From CAYQDR01 sp964416315 (GTDB taxonomy: Bacteria; Methylomirabilota; Methylomirabilia; Rokubacteriales; DASRDR01): DNA of 28,341 nucleotides. Location: NCBI GenBank assembly GCA_964416315.1, contig CAYQDR010000055.1:1-28341 (forward strand), read 5' to 3'. The notes under the pieces were generated by a model that was given only the letters and a program-made list of their open reading frames with translations, made no database searches and had not been told where the DNA came from. The translations under genes and the position numbers were made by a program. Below are positions 7,306 through 14,484 of the stretch, piece after piece. Every line of letters starts with the position of its first letter. Position 1 is the stretch's first letter.

Positions 7306-8109
7306 ATGAGCATAGGACCTGGATTCAAGATAAGCGACGCGTATCGGTTTGCCTCGGAGCACGGTCTTGAGGCGGAGAGCCGGGGGATCCGGTCGATGCG
7401 CGTGCACCCAGGAATTAAGAAGAGACACGTACCTCGAAAGGGCGCCTTTGTCGAGCTCTTCGAAAACCGGGGCTTGATGGACGAGTTCGCCCGGATGTAC
7501 TGGCCCGCGCGGCATACGGATCATGGCAAGGCACGTAGACAGCAGTATCTGGATTTGAAGAGCCAGAACGAAGCGCTCCTCCGCGGGGAAGGCATTGACG
7601 AAGACATTCTCGACGAAGTGGCTGATGCCGAAGACGGTGCCGCACCATCAGATGCGGATCTCGCGGGATTTGCCATGGAGGCTCAACTTCGCGATTTCAT
7701 TGTCGAGAACATCTCGCGCATCGCGATCGGTGGGCGGCAAGTTCGCTTGTACCGCGATACCGAGGGTCGGGATGGCAAGGAGTATCCAACCGACGTTGGT
7801 CCGAGCGACATTCTGGCGATCGATGATGTCGGCAACCTTTTCGTATTCGAGCTCAAGCTTGATCGGGGGCCGGACCGCGCGCTCGGCCAATTGGCCCGCT
7901 ACATGGGATGGGTGAAAGTTCATCTCGCGCCAGAACGCGAAGTTCGTGGTGTGGTCGTTGCGCAGAACATCTCGGTCAAGCTGGACCCGGCGCAGATCCA
8001 GGCGCTGCGGAAGATCGCCACGATGAAGTCGATCCCGTATCAGACTCTCATCCGGCAGTGGTTGGCCGAGGGCATCCGCAAGGAGCTGCGCCTGGCGGGA
8101 AAGGCATGA
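7306..8109 (+). CDS. NucS/DUF91-like nuclease domain fused to a CopG-type antitoxin tail
   Basis: A 267-aa protein of three parts. Residues 1-120 (basic N-terminus, then acidic GIDEDILDEVADAED) are unrecognised. Residues 125-220 resemble the NucS/DUF91 PD-(D/E)XK nuclease fold: LRDFIVENISRI, TDVGPSDILAID (Asp168), LFVFELKLDRG (Glu182, Lys184), LGQLARYMGWV (Gln195). Residues 222-262 look like a CopG/BrnA-type antitoxin core: ISVKLDPAQIQALRKI then SIPYQTLIRQWLAEGI. The coding bases become more GC-rich at about 7970, where the second part begins, supporting a fusion of different origins. The ATG lies three bases after the attC-like site and has no clear ribosome-binding site, as is common in cassettes. 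Nuclease activity and any regulatory role of the tail are inference. Confidence 0.72.
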   Translation: MSIGPGFKISDAYRFASEHGLEAESRGIRSMRVHPGIKKRHVPRKGAFVELFENRGLMDEFARMYWPARHTDHGKARRQQYLDLKSQNEALLRGEGIDEDILDEVADAEDGAAPSDADLAGFAMEAQLRDFIVENISRIAIGGRQVRLYRDTEGRDGKEYPTDVGPSDILAIDDVGNLFVFELKLDRGPDRALGQLARYMGWVKVHLAPEREVRGVVVAQNISVKLDPAQIQALRKIATMKSIPYQTLIRQWLAEGIRKELRLAGKA

Positions 8110-8274
8110 GCGTGGCGGGCGGCGAGACCCAGGAGGGCGCCCCCGCCTGCTGGCTGTGAAGATCCCCCGACGGATCGGCCCGGGAGGCGGGATGCGGTCC
8201 ACAGGGCGGGCGGCGAGCTCACTCATGCGCCGGCCGCCTCAGGACGGGCAGGACCCGCGGTCGTCGGATCGTCG

Positions 8275-9282
8275 ATGAAGGTCCTGGTCCTGACGATCAC
8301 GCGGCTCGCCTGGTTCGTCCCCACCCTGCTCGGGCTCCTCCTGGTCACCTTCACGATCTCGCACGTCATCCCCGCGGACCCCGTGGCCCTCGTCGCGGGG
8401 GACCTCGCCACGCCCGCGCAGGTCGAGGAGCTGCGCGTGAAGCTGGGCCTCGACAAGCCGCTCCCCCTCCAGTTCCTCCACTACCTGGGCCGGCTCGCCC
8501 GCGGGGACATGGGCGTGAGCCTCTACACGACCCGGCCCATCGTGGAGGACCTCGCGCGGCGGCTGCCCGCGACGATCGAGCTGACGCTCGGGGCGATGGC
8601 GTTCTCGATCGTGGTCGGCATTCCGGTGGGGGTCGTGTCCGCGCTCTGGCGCAACTCCGTGCTGGACCACCTCCTCCGGGTGGTCACCGTCGCGGGGCTC
8701 GCCATCGCGAGCTTCTGGCTCGGGATCATGCTCCAGCTCCTGGTCGCGATGCGGCTCGGGTGGACGCCGCTGAACGGGCGCATCAAGGGGTTCCCGCCCG
8801 AGCCCATCACCACGCTCTATCTCGTGGACGCCCTCCTCACCTGGGATCTCCGGGCGTTCCAGAGCGCCCTGAGCCACCTCGCCCTGCCCGCGCTCACCCT
8901 GGCGTTCCCCGCGCTGGCGACCCTCGTCCGGTTCACGCGGGCGGGGGTGCTAGACGTCATGCAGAGCAACTTCGTTCTCTACGAGCGCGCCATGGGCATC
9001 CCGCCGTCGGTGATCACCTGGAAGTACATCCTGCGCAGCGCCCTGACCTCCACGGTCACCCAGATCGGCCTGCTCTTCGGGATCCTGCTCGCCGGCGCGG
9101 TGGTCACAGAGACCGTGTTCGACTGGCCCGGGATCGGCACGTATGCCGTGAACTCGATCATCCGGTCCGACTACAGCGCCATCATGGGGTTCACCGTCTG
9201 GGCGGGCGCGATCTTCATCGTGGTCAACCTGCTCGTGGACATCGCGCACAGCTTCATCGACCCGCGGGAGACGGTCCGGTGA
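8275..9282 (+). CDS. dppB: Peptide/nickel-type ABC transporter permease, DppB-like
   Basis: A 335-aa inner-membrane permease. The N-terminal helix is RLAWFVPTLLGLLLVTFTI (10-28), followed by the DppB hallmarks DPVALVAGD and RLPATIELTLGAM (96-108) and about five further helices. The EAA loop at about 236-257 is YERAMGIPPSVITWKYILRS, somewhat divergent from the usual ARAKG version. It ends VVNLLVDIAHSFIDPRETVR, the typical DP-R tail. It opens a four-gene set (BCDF) for import of peptides or similar cationic compounds with no binding-protein gene upstream. Only a weak ribosome-binding site is seen before the ATG. The 165-base gap from the preceding nuclease gene contains no recognisable signal. 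Confidence 0.9.
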   Translation: MKVLVLTITRLAWFVPTLLGLLLVTFTISHVIPADPVALVAGDLATPAQVEELRVKLGLDKPLPLQFLHYLGRLARGDMGVSLYTTRPIVEDLARRLPATIELTLGAMAFSIVVGIPVGVVSALWRNSVLDHLLRVVTVAGLAIASFWLGIMLQLLVAMRLGWTPLNGRIKGFPPEPITTLYLVDALLTWDLRAFQSALSHLALPALTLAFPALATLVRFTRAGVLDVMQSNFVLYERAMGIPPSVITWKYILRSALTSTVTQIGLLFGILLAGAVVTETVFDWPGIGTYAVNSIIRSDYSAIMGFTVWAGAIFIVVNLLVDIAHSFIDPRETVR

Positions 9283-9337
9283 GGCGCCGCGGCGGGCCCG
9301 CGGCCCGCACGACCGGCGAGGCAGCGAGCAGGCCGTC

Positions 9338-10201
9338 GTGAGCGAACCGCTCTTCGTCCTCCGGGCGCTCGCGCGCGACCGGTCGGCGCTCCTCGGCTTC
9401 GTGCTGGTCACCGGGCTCGTCCTGGCCGCGCTCCTGGCACCGGTCCTCGCGACTCATCCCGAGGACGTCTACGAGCTCCACCCCGCGGAGCGGCTGCGGC
9501 CCCCGAGCGTCGAGCACTACTTCGGCACCGACCGGATGGGCAGCGACCTCTACAGCCGGCTCCTCTTCGGGGCGCGGATCACCATCCTCATCGCGGTGAT
9601 CGCGGTGGGGGCGTCCCTCGTGATCGGGGTGCCGGTCGGGCTCCTCGCCGGCTACTACCACACCTGGCTGAGCGACGCCCTCATGCGGGTCTCGGACGTC
9701 TTCCTCGCCGTCCCGCAGGTCGTGCTCGCGATCGCCATCGCCCAGACCCTGGGGCCCTCCCTGCCGAACGTGATCCTGGCGCTGTCGGTCACCTACTGGC
9801 CGTGGTTCGCGCGGCTCGTGTACGCGGAGACGCGCTCCCTCCAGAAGGAGATCTTCATCGAGTCCACCGGAGCCCTCGGGGCCTCCCCGTTCCGGCTGAT
9901 CGCCTACCACATCCTGCCGAACGTCGCCTCGCCGATCATCGTCCGCTCCTCCATCGGCATGGGGTTCACGATCCTCACGGCGGCGGCGCTCGGCTTCCTG
10001 GGGCTCGGGCCCCCACCCCCCACGCCGGAGTGGGGGCGGACGATCGCCGAGGCCCGGGAGTTCCTCCCGGAGGCCTGGTGGTACGCCACCGCGCCGGGGC
10101 TTGCGATCTTCCTCGTCGTCATGGGGTTCAACCTCCTCGGCGACGGCCTGCGCGACATCCTCGATCCCCGGATCCGGCGGGCGAGGCGGGCGCATGCCTG
10201 A
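9338..10201 (+). CDS. dppC: Peptide/nickel-type ABC transporter permease, DppC-like
   Basis: A 287-aa permease starting at GTG 9338, 55 bases after dppB. The N-terminal OppC-type helix is LLGFVLVTGLVLAALLAPVL (18-37), and HYFGTDRMGSDLYSRLLFGAR at about 60-80 is the DppC signature. The EAA-type loop is ESTGALGASPFRLIAYHILPN, and it ends FNLLGDGLRDILDPRIRR, the canonical DppC end. The last bases overlap the start of the next gene by eight bases, so the ATPase is probably translationally coupled. It should pair with DppB to form the membrane channel. Confidence 0.92.
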   Translation: MSEPLFVLRALARDRSALLGFVLVTGLVLAALLAPVLATHPEDVYELHPAERLRPPSVEHYFGTDRMGSDLYSRLLFGARITILIAVIAVGASLVIGVPVGLLAGYYHTWLSDALMRVSDVFLAVPQVVLAIAIAQTLGPSLPNVILALSVTYWPWFARLVYAETRSLQKEIFIESTGALGASPFRLIAYHILPNVASPIIVRSSIGMGFTILTAAALGFLGLGPPPPTPEWGRTIAEAREFLPEAWWYATAPGLAIFLVVMGFNLLGDGLRDILDPRIRRARRAHA

Positions 10202-11234
10202 GCTCCTCGCGGTCCGGAACCTCACCGTGGAGTTCGCCACCGAACAGGGGGCGGCCCAGGTCCTCGACGCCATCAGCCTCGCCATCGGGCCGGGGGAGGT
10301 GGTGGGGCTGGTGGGGGAGAGCGGCTGCGGCAAGACCACGCTGGCGCGGGCGATCCTGGGGATCCTGCCGGGCAACGCGCGGGTCCGGGGCGGCGAGATC
10401 CGCTTTCAGGGGCGGGACCTCCTGCGGGAGCCGGCCGCGACGCTCAGCCACACGGTGCGGGGCCGGGCCATCACCTTCATCCCGCAGGATCCCTACAGCT
10501 CCTTCAACCCGCTCTTCACCGTGGGCACCCAGATCATGGAGCTGATGAAGTGGAAGTCCCCGCGCCTGCGGGAGGAGGCCTCTGGGGACGGCCGGGGGGG
10601 CGAGCTCTGGCCCGACCTCCTCCGGGTCTACCCGCGGCGGCGCCGGCGGGCGGATCGCGGGGCCGTCCTCGAGATCCTGCGGGCGGCGCAGATCCCCGAG
10701 CCGGAGCGGGCCCTACGGCGGCTCCCCCACGAGTTCAGCGGCGGCCAGCGGCAGCGGTTGATGATCGCGATGGCCCTCTTGCCCCGCCCCGACCTGGTCA
10801 TCGCCGACGAGCCCACCTCGGCGCTGGACGTCACGATCCAGGCGCAGGTCCTGCGCCTCCTGCGCCAGCTCGTGAAGGAGCGGGGCGTCTCCGTGCTCTT
10901 CACCACCCACGACCTCGGCACGGCGCACGAGATCTGCGACCGGATCGTCGTCATGTACGCGGGGCAGGAGATGGAGGCCGCGCCGACGGACCGGTTCTTC
11001 TCCCGGCCGCTGCACCCCTACACGCGGCGGCTCCTCGACAGCCTGCCCCACCCCCAGCGGGAGATCCGGGACATCCCGGGGGAGGTCCCGACCCTGATCG
11101 ACCCGCCGTCGGGGTGTCGGTTCCACCCGCGCTGCGAGTACGCGACGAGCGAGTGCCCCGCGGTCCGGCCCGCCGAGCAAACCGTCGAGCCGGATCACCG
11201 GGTGCGCTGCTATCACCCCGTTGGCCTCGCCTGA
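10194..11234 (+). CDS. dppD: Peptide ABC transporter ATP-binding protein, DppD-like
   Basis: A 346-aa ATPase that drives import. Walker A is GESGCGKT (41-48), Q-loop Gln98 is in FIPQDPYSSFNP, the signature is FSGGQRQR (181-188), Walker B is LVIADEP (201-207) and the H-loop is TTHDL. The C-terminal oligopeptide-transporter extension has cysteines in SGCRFHPRCEYATSEC. Between the Q-loop and the signature there is an unusually long Arg-rich insert (about 120-156, PRRRRRADRG), a region normally shorter in the family. The ATG at 10194 overlaps dppC by eight bases. It should work with the DppF-like ATPase that follows. Confidence 0.92.
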   Translation: MPELLAVRNLTVEFATEQGAAQVLDAISLAIGPGEVVGLVGESGCGKTTLARAILGILPGNARVRGGEIRFQGRDLLREPAATLSHTVRGRAITFIPQDPYSSFNPLFTVGTQIMELMKWKSPRLREEASGDGRGGELWPDLLRVYPRRRRRADRGAVLEILRAAQIPEPERALRRLPHEFSGGQRQRLMIAMALLPRPDLVIADEPTSALDVTIQAQVLRLLRQLVKERGVSVLFTTHDLGTAHEICDRIVVMYAGQEMEAAPTDRFFSRPLHPYTRRLLDSLPHPQREIRDIPGEVPTLIDPPSGCRFHPRCEYATSECPAVRPAEQTVEPDHRVRCYHPVGLA

Positions 11235-12228
11235 CCGACCGGACGCGCCGCGCGCCGAGCCGGGGTCCCCCGACGGACCCATCCTGGAGGTCCGGGGCCT
11301 GAAGCGCTACTTCCCCGTCCGGAGCCCGTTCGGCCGGCGGGTCGGCTGGCTCCGCGCCGTGGACGGCGTCTCCTTCGCGGTGCGCCGGGGGGAGGTCCTC
11401 GGGCTCGTGGGCGAGAGCGGCTGCGGGAAGTCCACGCTGGGCAAGACGGTCATCGGGATCTACCCGCCGACGGCGGGGGCGATCTACTTCCAGGCGCGCG
11501 AGATCGGGGGGCTGCCGCGGAGGGAGCGCCGGAAGGTCGCCCGGCACCTCCAGTACGTCTACCAGGACCCCGGGGCGTCGCTCGATCCGCGCTGGAAGGT
11601 CAAGCACTCGCTGCACGAGCCCTTGAAGATCCACACCGCGCTCTCGCGGCGCGAGCGGGAGGAGCGCGTCCAGCGGATGCTCCGGGCGGTGGGGCTGCCC
11701 GATGCCCACCTGGACCTCTACCCCCACGAGCTGAGCGGCGGCCAGCAGCGGCGCGTGGGCCTGGCGCGCATCCTCATGCTCCAGCCGAGCATGATCGTCC
11801 TGGACGAGCCGACCTCGGGCCTGGACGTCTCCATCCAGGCGACGATCCTCAAGCTCCTGCGGAGCCTCCGGGACGCGTTCGAGCTGACCTACCTGCTCAC
11901 CTCCCACGACCTGAGCGTGGTGCGCGTGATGTGCCAGCGGGTGGCCGTGATGTACCTGGGCCGGATCGTGGAGCTGGGCGACACGGCGACCGTCTTCGCG
12001 ACGCCGCGGCATCCGTACACCCGGTCGCTGCTGGCCGCGGTCCCGCAGATCGGCGGGAAGCGCGTGACGCAGGAGTTCTGGTTGGAAGGCGAGCCCCCGA
12101 GCCCCGGGGCCCTCCCCAGCGGCTGCCGTTTCCGGACCCGCTGCCCCCTGGCCGAGCCGATCTGCGCGGCCGAGGAGCCGCCGCTCCGGCCGGTCGGGGG
12201 CCAGCTCGTGGCGTGCCACCTGGCCTGA
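11221..12228 (+). CDS. dppF: Peptide ABC transporter ATP-binding protein, DppF-like
   Basis: A 335-aa second ATPase of the importer. Walker A is GESGCGKS (64-71), Q-loop is VYQDPGASLDPR, the signature is LSGGQQRR (171-178), Walker B is MIVLDEPTSGLD (191-202) and the H-loop is TSHDLSVV. The C-terminus carries the family Cys motif SGCRFRTRCPLAEPIC. The RAVDGVSFAV and FPVRSPFGRR segments at the start are DppF-like. The best start is TTG at 11221, which overlaps dppD by 14 bases; no ATG or GTG lies nearby in frame. It closes the BCDF operon, and a hairpin overlaps its stop. Confidence 0.9.
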   Translation: MASPDRPDAPRAEPGSPDGPILEVRGLKRYFPVRSPFGRRVGWLRAVDGVSFAVRRGEVLGLVGESGCGKSTLGKTVIGIYPPTAGAIYFQAREIGGLPRRERRKVARHLQYVYQDPGASLDPRWKVKHSLHEPLKIHTALSRREREERVQRMLRAVGLPDAHLDLYPHELSGGQQRRVGLARILMLQPSMIVLDEPTSGLDVSIQATILKLLRSLRDAFELTYLLTSHDLSVVRVMCQRVAVMYLGRIVELGDTATVFATPRHPYTRSLLAAVPQIGGKRVTQEFWLEGEPPSPGALPSGCRFRTRCPLAEPICAAEEPPLRPVGGQLVACHLA

Positions 12229-12245
12229 GCCGCTCGCGCGGCTCA
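12226..12245 (+). terminator. Hairpin at the end of the dppBCDF operon
   Basis: TGAGCCGC, a TCGC loop and GCGGCTCA make a perfect 8-bp stem that begins with the dppF stop codon itself. No T run follows, so it may need Rho or serve as a 3' stabiliser. Confidence 0.45.
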
Positions 12246-12295
12246 CACAGCACTTGTAATAGGGAGATCTCTAGTCAGCTCAGAGTGAATTCTGG

Positions 12296-12342
12296 GGCCG
12301 CCCCTCACCCCACCCCCTCTCCCCTCAGGAGGGGAGAGGGAC
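12296..12342 (+). repeat. Palindromic dispersed repeat (CCCCTCACCC family), copy 1
   Basis: CCCCTCACCCC is followed by a perfect 11-bp inverted repeat: CCCTCTCCCCT (12315-12325), CAGG loop, AGGGGAGAGGG (12330-12340). A second copy in the same orientation lies at 13266-13303, on the other side of the toxin-antitoxin genes. Sequences of this type occur as REP-like intergenic elements in many GC-rich genomes. Confidence 0.75.
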
Positions 12343-12387
12343 TCGGAGTGTCCTGGATCGCAGGGCGGACGGCGCCCAGGCCAGACC

Positions 12388-12424
12388 AACGTGATCCGCG
12401 ACCTCACCTTCGGCGCCGTCCAGG
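12388..12424 (+). pseudogene. Possible remnant of a MalG-like permease C-terminus
   Basis: The bases translate to NVIRDLTFGAVQE. At 14765-14797 a real MalG-type ending reads LARGLTFGAVQG, and the two DNA stretches share an identical run, CCTCACCTTCGGCGCCGTCC and beyond. The frame and codon phase agree, so this is probably a leftover of a lost sugar permease gene. Short length keeps confidence low. Confidence 0.35.
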
Positions 12425-12454
12425 AGGTCGGGGACCGCAACCACCAGGGGGCGC

Positions 12455-12483
12455 TTGACGAGGCTGCCGCGCCGGCCTAGCAT
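12455..12483 (+). promoter_or_regulatory. Sigma70-type promoter of the CopG/PIN operon
   Basis: TTGACG (12455-12460) and TAGCAT (12478-12483) are separated by 17 bases. The predicted start is near 12490, 30 bases before the antitoxin ATG. Confidence 0.55.
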
Positions 12484-12487
12484 GGAC

Positions 12488-12502
12488 ATACATTGTATTA
12501 CA
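12488..12502 (+). promoter_or_regulatory. Candidate antitoxin operator
   Basis: Two overlapping odd-centred palindromes, ATACA-T-TGTAT (12488-12498) and TGTA-T-TACA (12494-12502), lie over the predicted transcription start of the CopG/PIN operon. This AT-rich patch stands out from the GC-rich surroundings. Autorepression at such a site is usual for CopG-type antitoxins; binding here is inferred. Confidence 0.45.
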
Positions 12503-12520
12503 CGAAGAGGAGGTGCGCCC

Positions 12521-12811
12521 ATGGCGGGCACACGCAGGCTCGTCACCATCTCGCTCCCCCCGCCGCTCCTGAAGAAGGCAGAGCAGGTCGCCGAAGAAGA
12601 GAACCGGTCGAAGTCGGAGCTCGTCCGGGAGGCGCTCCGCTTCTACATCGAAACCAGGGAAGTTCGGAAGGCGGCCGCGCGCGAGCGGCTCTTCGAGCTG
12701 ATCGACCGCGTCCAGGCGCGGACCCGTGGGGTAGCCGCATTGGAGATACGGAAGGTCGTTCGTGAGGCGGTCCGGGCTGCGCGGCGGGCGGCGCCCCGCT
12801 CGACCGCATGA
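12521..12811 (+). CDS. CopG/ribbon-helix-helix antitoxin
   Basis: A 96-aa DNA-binding protein. The N-terminus RRLVTISLPPPLLKKAEQVA forms the beta-strand and first helix, followed by NRSKSELVREALRFYIE, the second helix of a ribbon-helix-helix fold (residues about 5-45). The C-terminal half is basic and probably binds the toxin. The ATG at 12521 follows GAAGAGGAGG by eight bases; an in-frame upstream start at 12455 would lie within the promoter. The stop overlaps the ATG of the next gene (ATGA), so antitoxin and PIN toxin are translationally coupled. It should neutralise that toxin and repress the operon. Confidence 0.85.
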   Translation: MAGTRRLVTISLPPPLLKKAEQVAEEENRSKSELVREALRFYIETREVRKAAARERLFELIDRVQARTRGVAALEIRKVVREAVRAARRAAPRSTA

Positions 12812-13236
12812 GGGTTGTACTCGACACGAACGTCCTGATCTCTGCGACTCTCATCCGTGGTGGCAACGAAGATCGGATCCTTCGCGCCTGGCGGCGCAAA
12901 GCGTTCGAGCTGGTGCTGTCGCCTGCAATCCTGGAAGAGGTGGCGAGGGCCTTTTCGTATGACCGGCTTCGACGGACGCGATGGATGACGGAAGAAGAGA
13001 CACTCGAGTTGCTGCAGGCTCTGGGCGAAGAGAGCGTCCTGGTCTCGGGCCGGCCTGCGGTGAAGGTGAGCCGGGATCCGGAGGATGACAAGTTCGTGGC
13101 GGCGGCCGTCGAGGCGGGGGCCGAATACGTGGTGACCGGCGACAGAGATCTGCTGGACGTCGAGACGCACCGCGCCGTGCGGCTGATCCGGCCCGCGACA
13201 TTCCTGGAGATCCTCCGCGAGACGGAACGGGCATAG
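12808..13236 (+). CDS. PIN-domain ribonuclease toxin (COG1569-type)
   Basis: A 142-aa PIN protein, presumed to be an endoribonuclease that cuts RNA when not held by the CopG partner. The acidic active-site residues are present: Asp6 in VVLDTNVLIS, Glu43/44 in ILEEVARAF, Asp93/94 in DPEDDKFVAAA, and Asp112/114 in VTGDRDLL. The arrangement matches the putative toxin-antitoxin PIN family (COG1569 / TIGR00305). No truncation is seen. It overlaps the antitoxin by four bases. The pair sits between two copies of a palindromic repeat and among broken sugar-transport genes, suggesting arrival or retention in a recombination-prone spot. Confidence 0.87.
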   Translation: MRVVLDTNVLISATLIRGGNEDRILRAWRRKAFELVLSPAILEEVARAFSYDRLRRTRWMTEEETLELLQALGEESVLVSGRPAVKVSRDPEDDKFVAAAVEAGAEYVVTGDRDLLDVETHRAVRLIRPATFLEILRETERA

Positions 13237-13265
13237 GGGGGCCCCAAACAGTCGAGGTGAGGCGG

Positions 13266-13303
13266 CCCCTCACCCTGCCCTGTCCCCTCAAGAGGGGAGG
13301 GGG
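13266..13303 (+). repeat. Palindromic dispersed repeat (CCCCTCACCC family), copy 2
   Basis: CCCCTCACCCTGCCCTG, then TCCCCTC-AA-GAGGGGA (inverted repeat) and GGGGG. It has the same orientation and plan as 12296-12342. It ends about eight bases before the first codon of a truncated sugar-binding protein, so it marks the break point of that gene. Confidence 0.7.
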
Positions 13304-13311
13304 CGCGGCCG

Positions 13312-13758
13312 ATGGGGGACAAGGAGAAGTCGGTGGTCGCGGGGAAGCTCGGCTACGCGCTCGTGCCGAAGGAGGCTCGGCTCACGCCCATGCGGGGCGT
13401 GTGGACGGTCGCGATCGCCCGGGACGCCAAGAACGCCGACGCGGCCTGGGAGTTCGCCCGCTGGCTCGCCGGGCGGGAGTTCGGGCTCCAGGCGGTGAAG
13501 TTCCCCTCGACCTCCTCGGCGATCCACAACGCGCGCTACTCGGTCCTCCGGAGCCCGACGTTCACCGGGACGCTGCCCTACGCCGACGCGATCTTGAAGA
13601 GCCTGGAGGTGGCGAAGGAGCGGAACCGGGTCCCGCAGTTCCCGGACATCCAGGAGCAGCTCCGGGTCGCGGGCGCCAAGCTCACGACGGGCGAGGCGAG
13701 CCCCGCCGACGCGCTCCGGGAGCTGGAGGCGAGCATCAACCGGATCATGGCGAAGTAG
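13312..13758 (+). CDS. C-terminal fragment of a sugar-binding protein (family 1 extracellular solute-binding)
   Basis: 148 residues that correspond to the last third of a roughly 440-aa CUT1 binding protein: EKSVVAGKLGYALVPKEA, then MRGVWTVAIARDAKNADAAW, EFARWLAG and the closing EASINRIMAK. There is no signal peptide and about 290 N-terminal residues are missing, so it cannot be exported and should be non-functional. The apparent ATG at 13312 is the first methionine after the palindromic repeat copy at 13266-13303; upstream in the frame there is only repeat sequence. It is more distant from the two intact binding proteins of this window than they are from each other, so it came from another sugar importer. 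The permease scar at 14485-14800 may be the rest of that operon. Confidence 0.75.
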   Translation: MGDKEKSVVAGKLGYALVPKEARLTPMRGVWTVAIARDAKNADAAWEFARWLAGREFGLQAVKFPSTSSAIHNARYSVLRSPTFTGTLPYADAILKSLEVAKERNRVPQFPDIQEQLRVAGAKLTTGEASPADALRELEASINRIMAK

Positions 13759-13788
13759 GGCCGGGGGCCGCCGCGACCGGGGAGGCGG

Positions 13789-14454
13789 CTACGGCGCCGC
13801 GGGGCAGACGCGGAAGGCGGCGTAGTCGCCGACCGCGCGGCTCCGCGTGTCGTCCGCGTCGGTCAGCACCGCGATCCCCTGCGGTCGCGGCGCCGGCCCG
13901 CCGAAGAGCCGCTCGAAGTCGCGGGCGACGTCGACCTGCTCCTCGACCCAGCCCTCGTCGCGTGGCGGCCCCGAGCGGAGCACGATCATCTGCGTGAGGC
14001 CGAGGCTCGCCTGGGCGGTCGTCCCCACGGGCACGGCGAGGCTCCACACGTACTTCACGGTCCGCACGGTCATCGGGCTGTGGGGGAAGACGGCGTAGAC
14101 GCCGAGGACGCTGTCGTTGCGGCTCCCCAGGCGTTCGTCGGCGCCGGCCGGGAAGGTGCGGGGCCGCCACCGCCACGCGAGGACGGGATGGGTCGCCAGG
14201 TCCCACGGGACCTCCTTGCCCATCTGGAGCCCCGTGCCCTCGGCCGTGGCCCGGACGAACCGGAGGCCGCCCTCCTGCATCACGCGGTAGATCTCGCGCG
14301 CCCGATCCTGCTTGGGCCGCCAGTCGGCGGGGAACACCCCGACCGCGTTCGTGGCGAAGTCGCCGACGACGCGGCAGTCGGCCGCGGATGCGCGGGTCGC
14401 GCCGGCCGCGACGGCGAGCGCGACGGGGAGCGCGAGCACGACACGGGGCTTCAC
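13789..14454 (-). CDS. DUF3047 protein, secreted
   Basis: A 221-aa protein with a GTG start at 14454. The N-terminus KPRVVLALPVALAVAAGATRASA is a Sec signal peptide. The rest matches the DUF3047 pattern: VMQEGGLRFVRATAEGTGLQ, KEVPWDLATHPVLAWRWRPR, LGVYAVFPHSPMTVRTVKYVW and TDADDTRSRAVGDYAAF. DUF3047 proteins are common in Proteobacteria and related lineages and have no established function; the fold suggests carbohydrate or lipid binding, which I would not assert. It is encoded against the flow of the two transporter fragments around it and splits the remnants of that operon. The ribosome-binding site is weak. Confidence 0.8.
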   Translation of the reverse strand: MKPRVVLALPVALAVAAGATRASAADCRVVGDFATNAVGVFPADWRPKQDRAREIYRVMQEGGLRFVRATAEGTGLQMGKEVPWDLATHPVLAWRWRPRTFPAGADERLGSRNDSVLGVYAVFPHSPMTVRTVKYVWSLAVPVGTTAQASLGLTQMIVLRSGPPRDEGWVEEQVDVARDFERLFGGPAPRPQGIAVLTDADDTRSRAVGDYAAFRVCPAAP

Positions 14455-14484
14455 GGGTAATCCAGTCTAGCAAAGGGCGGGAGC

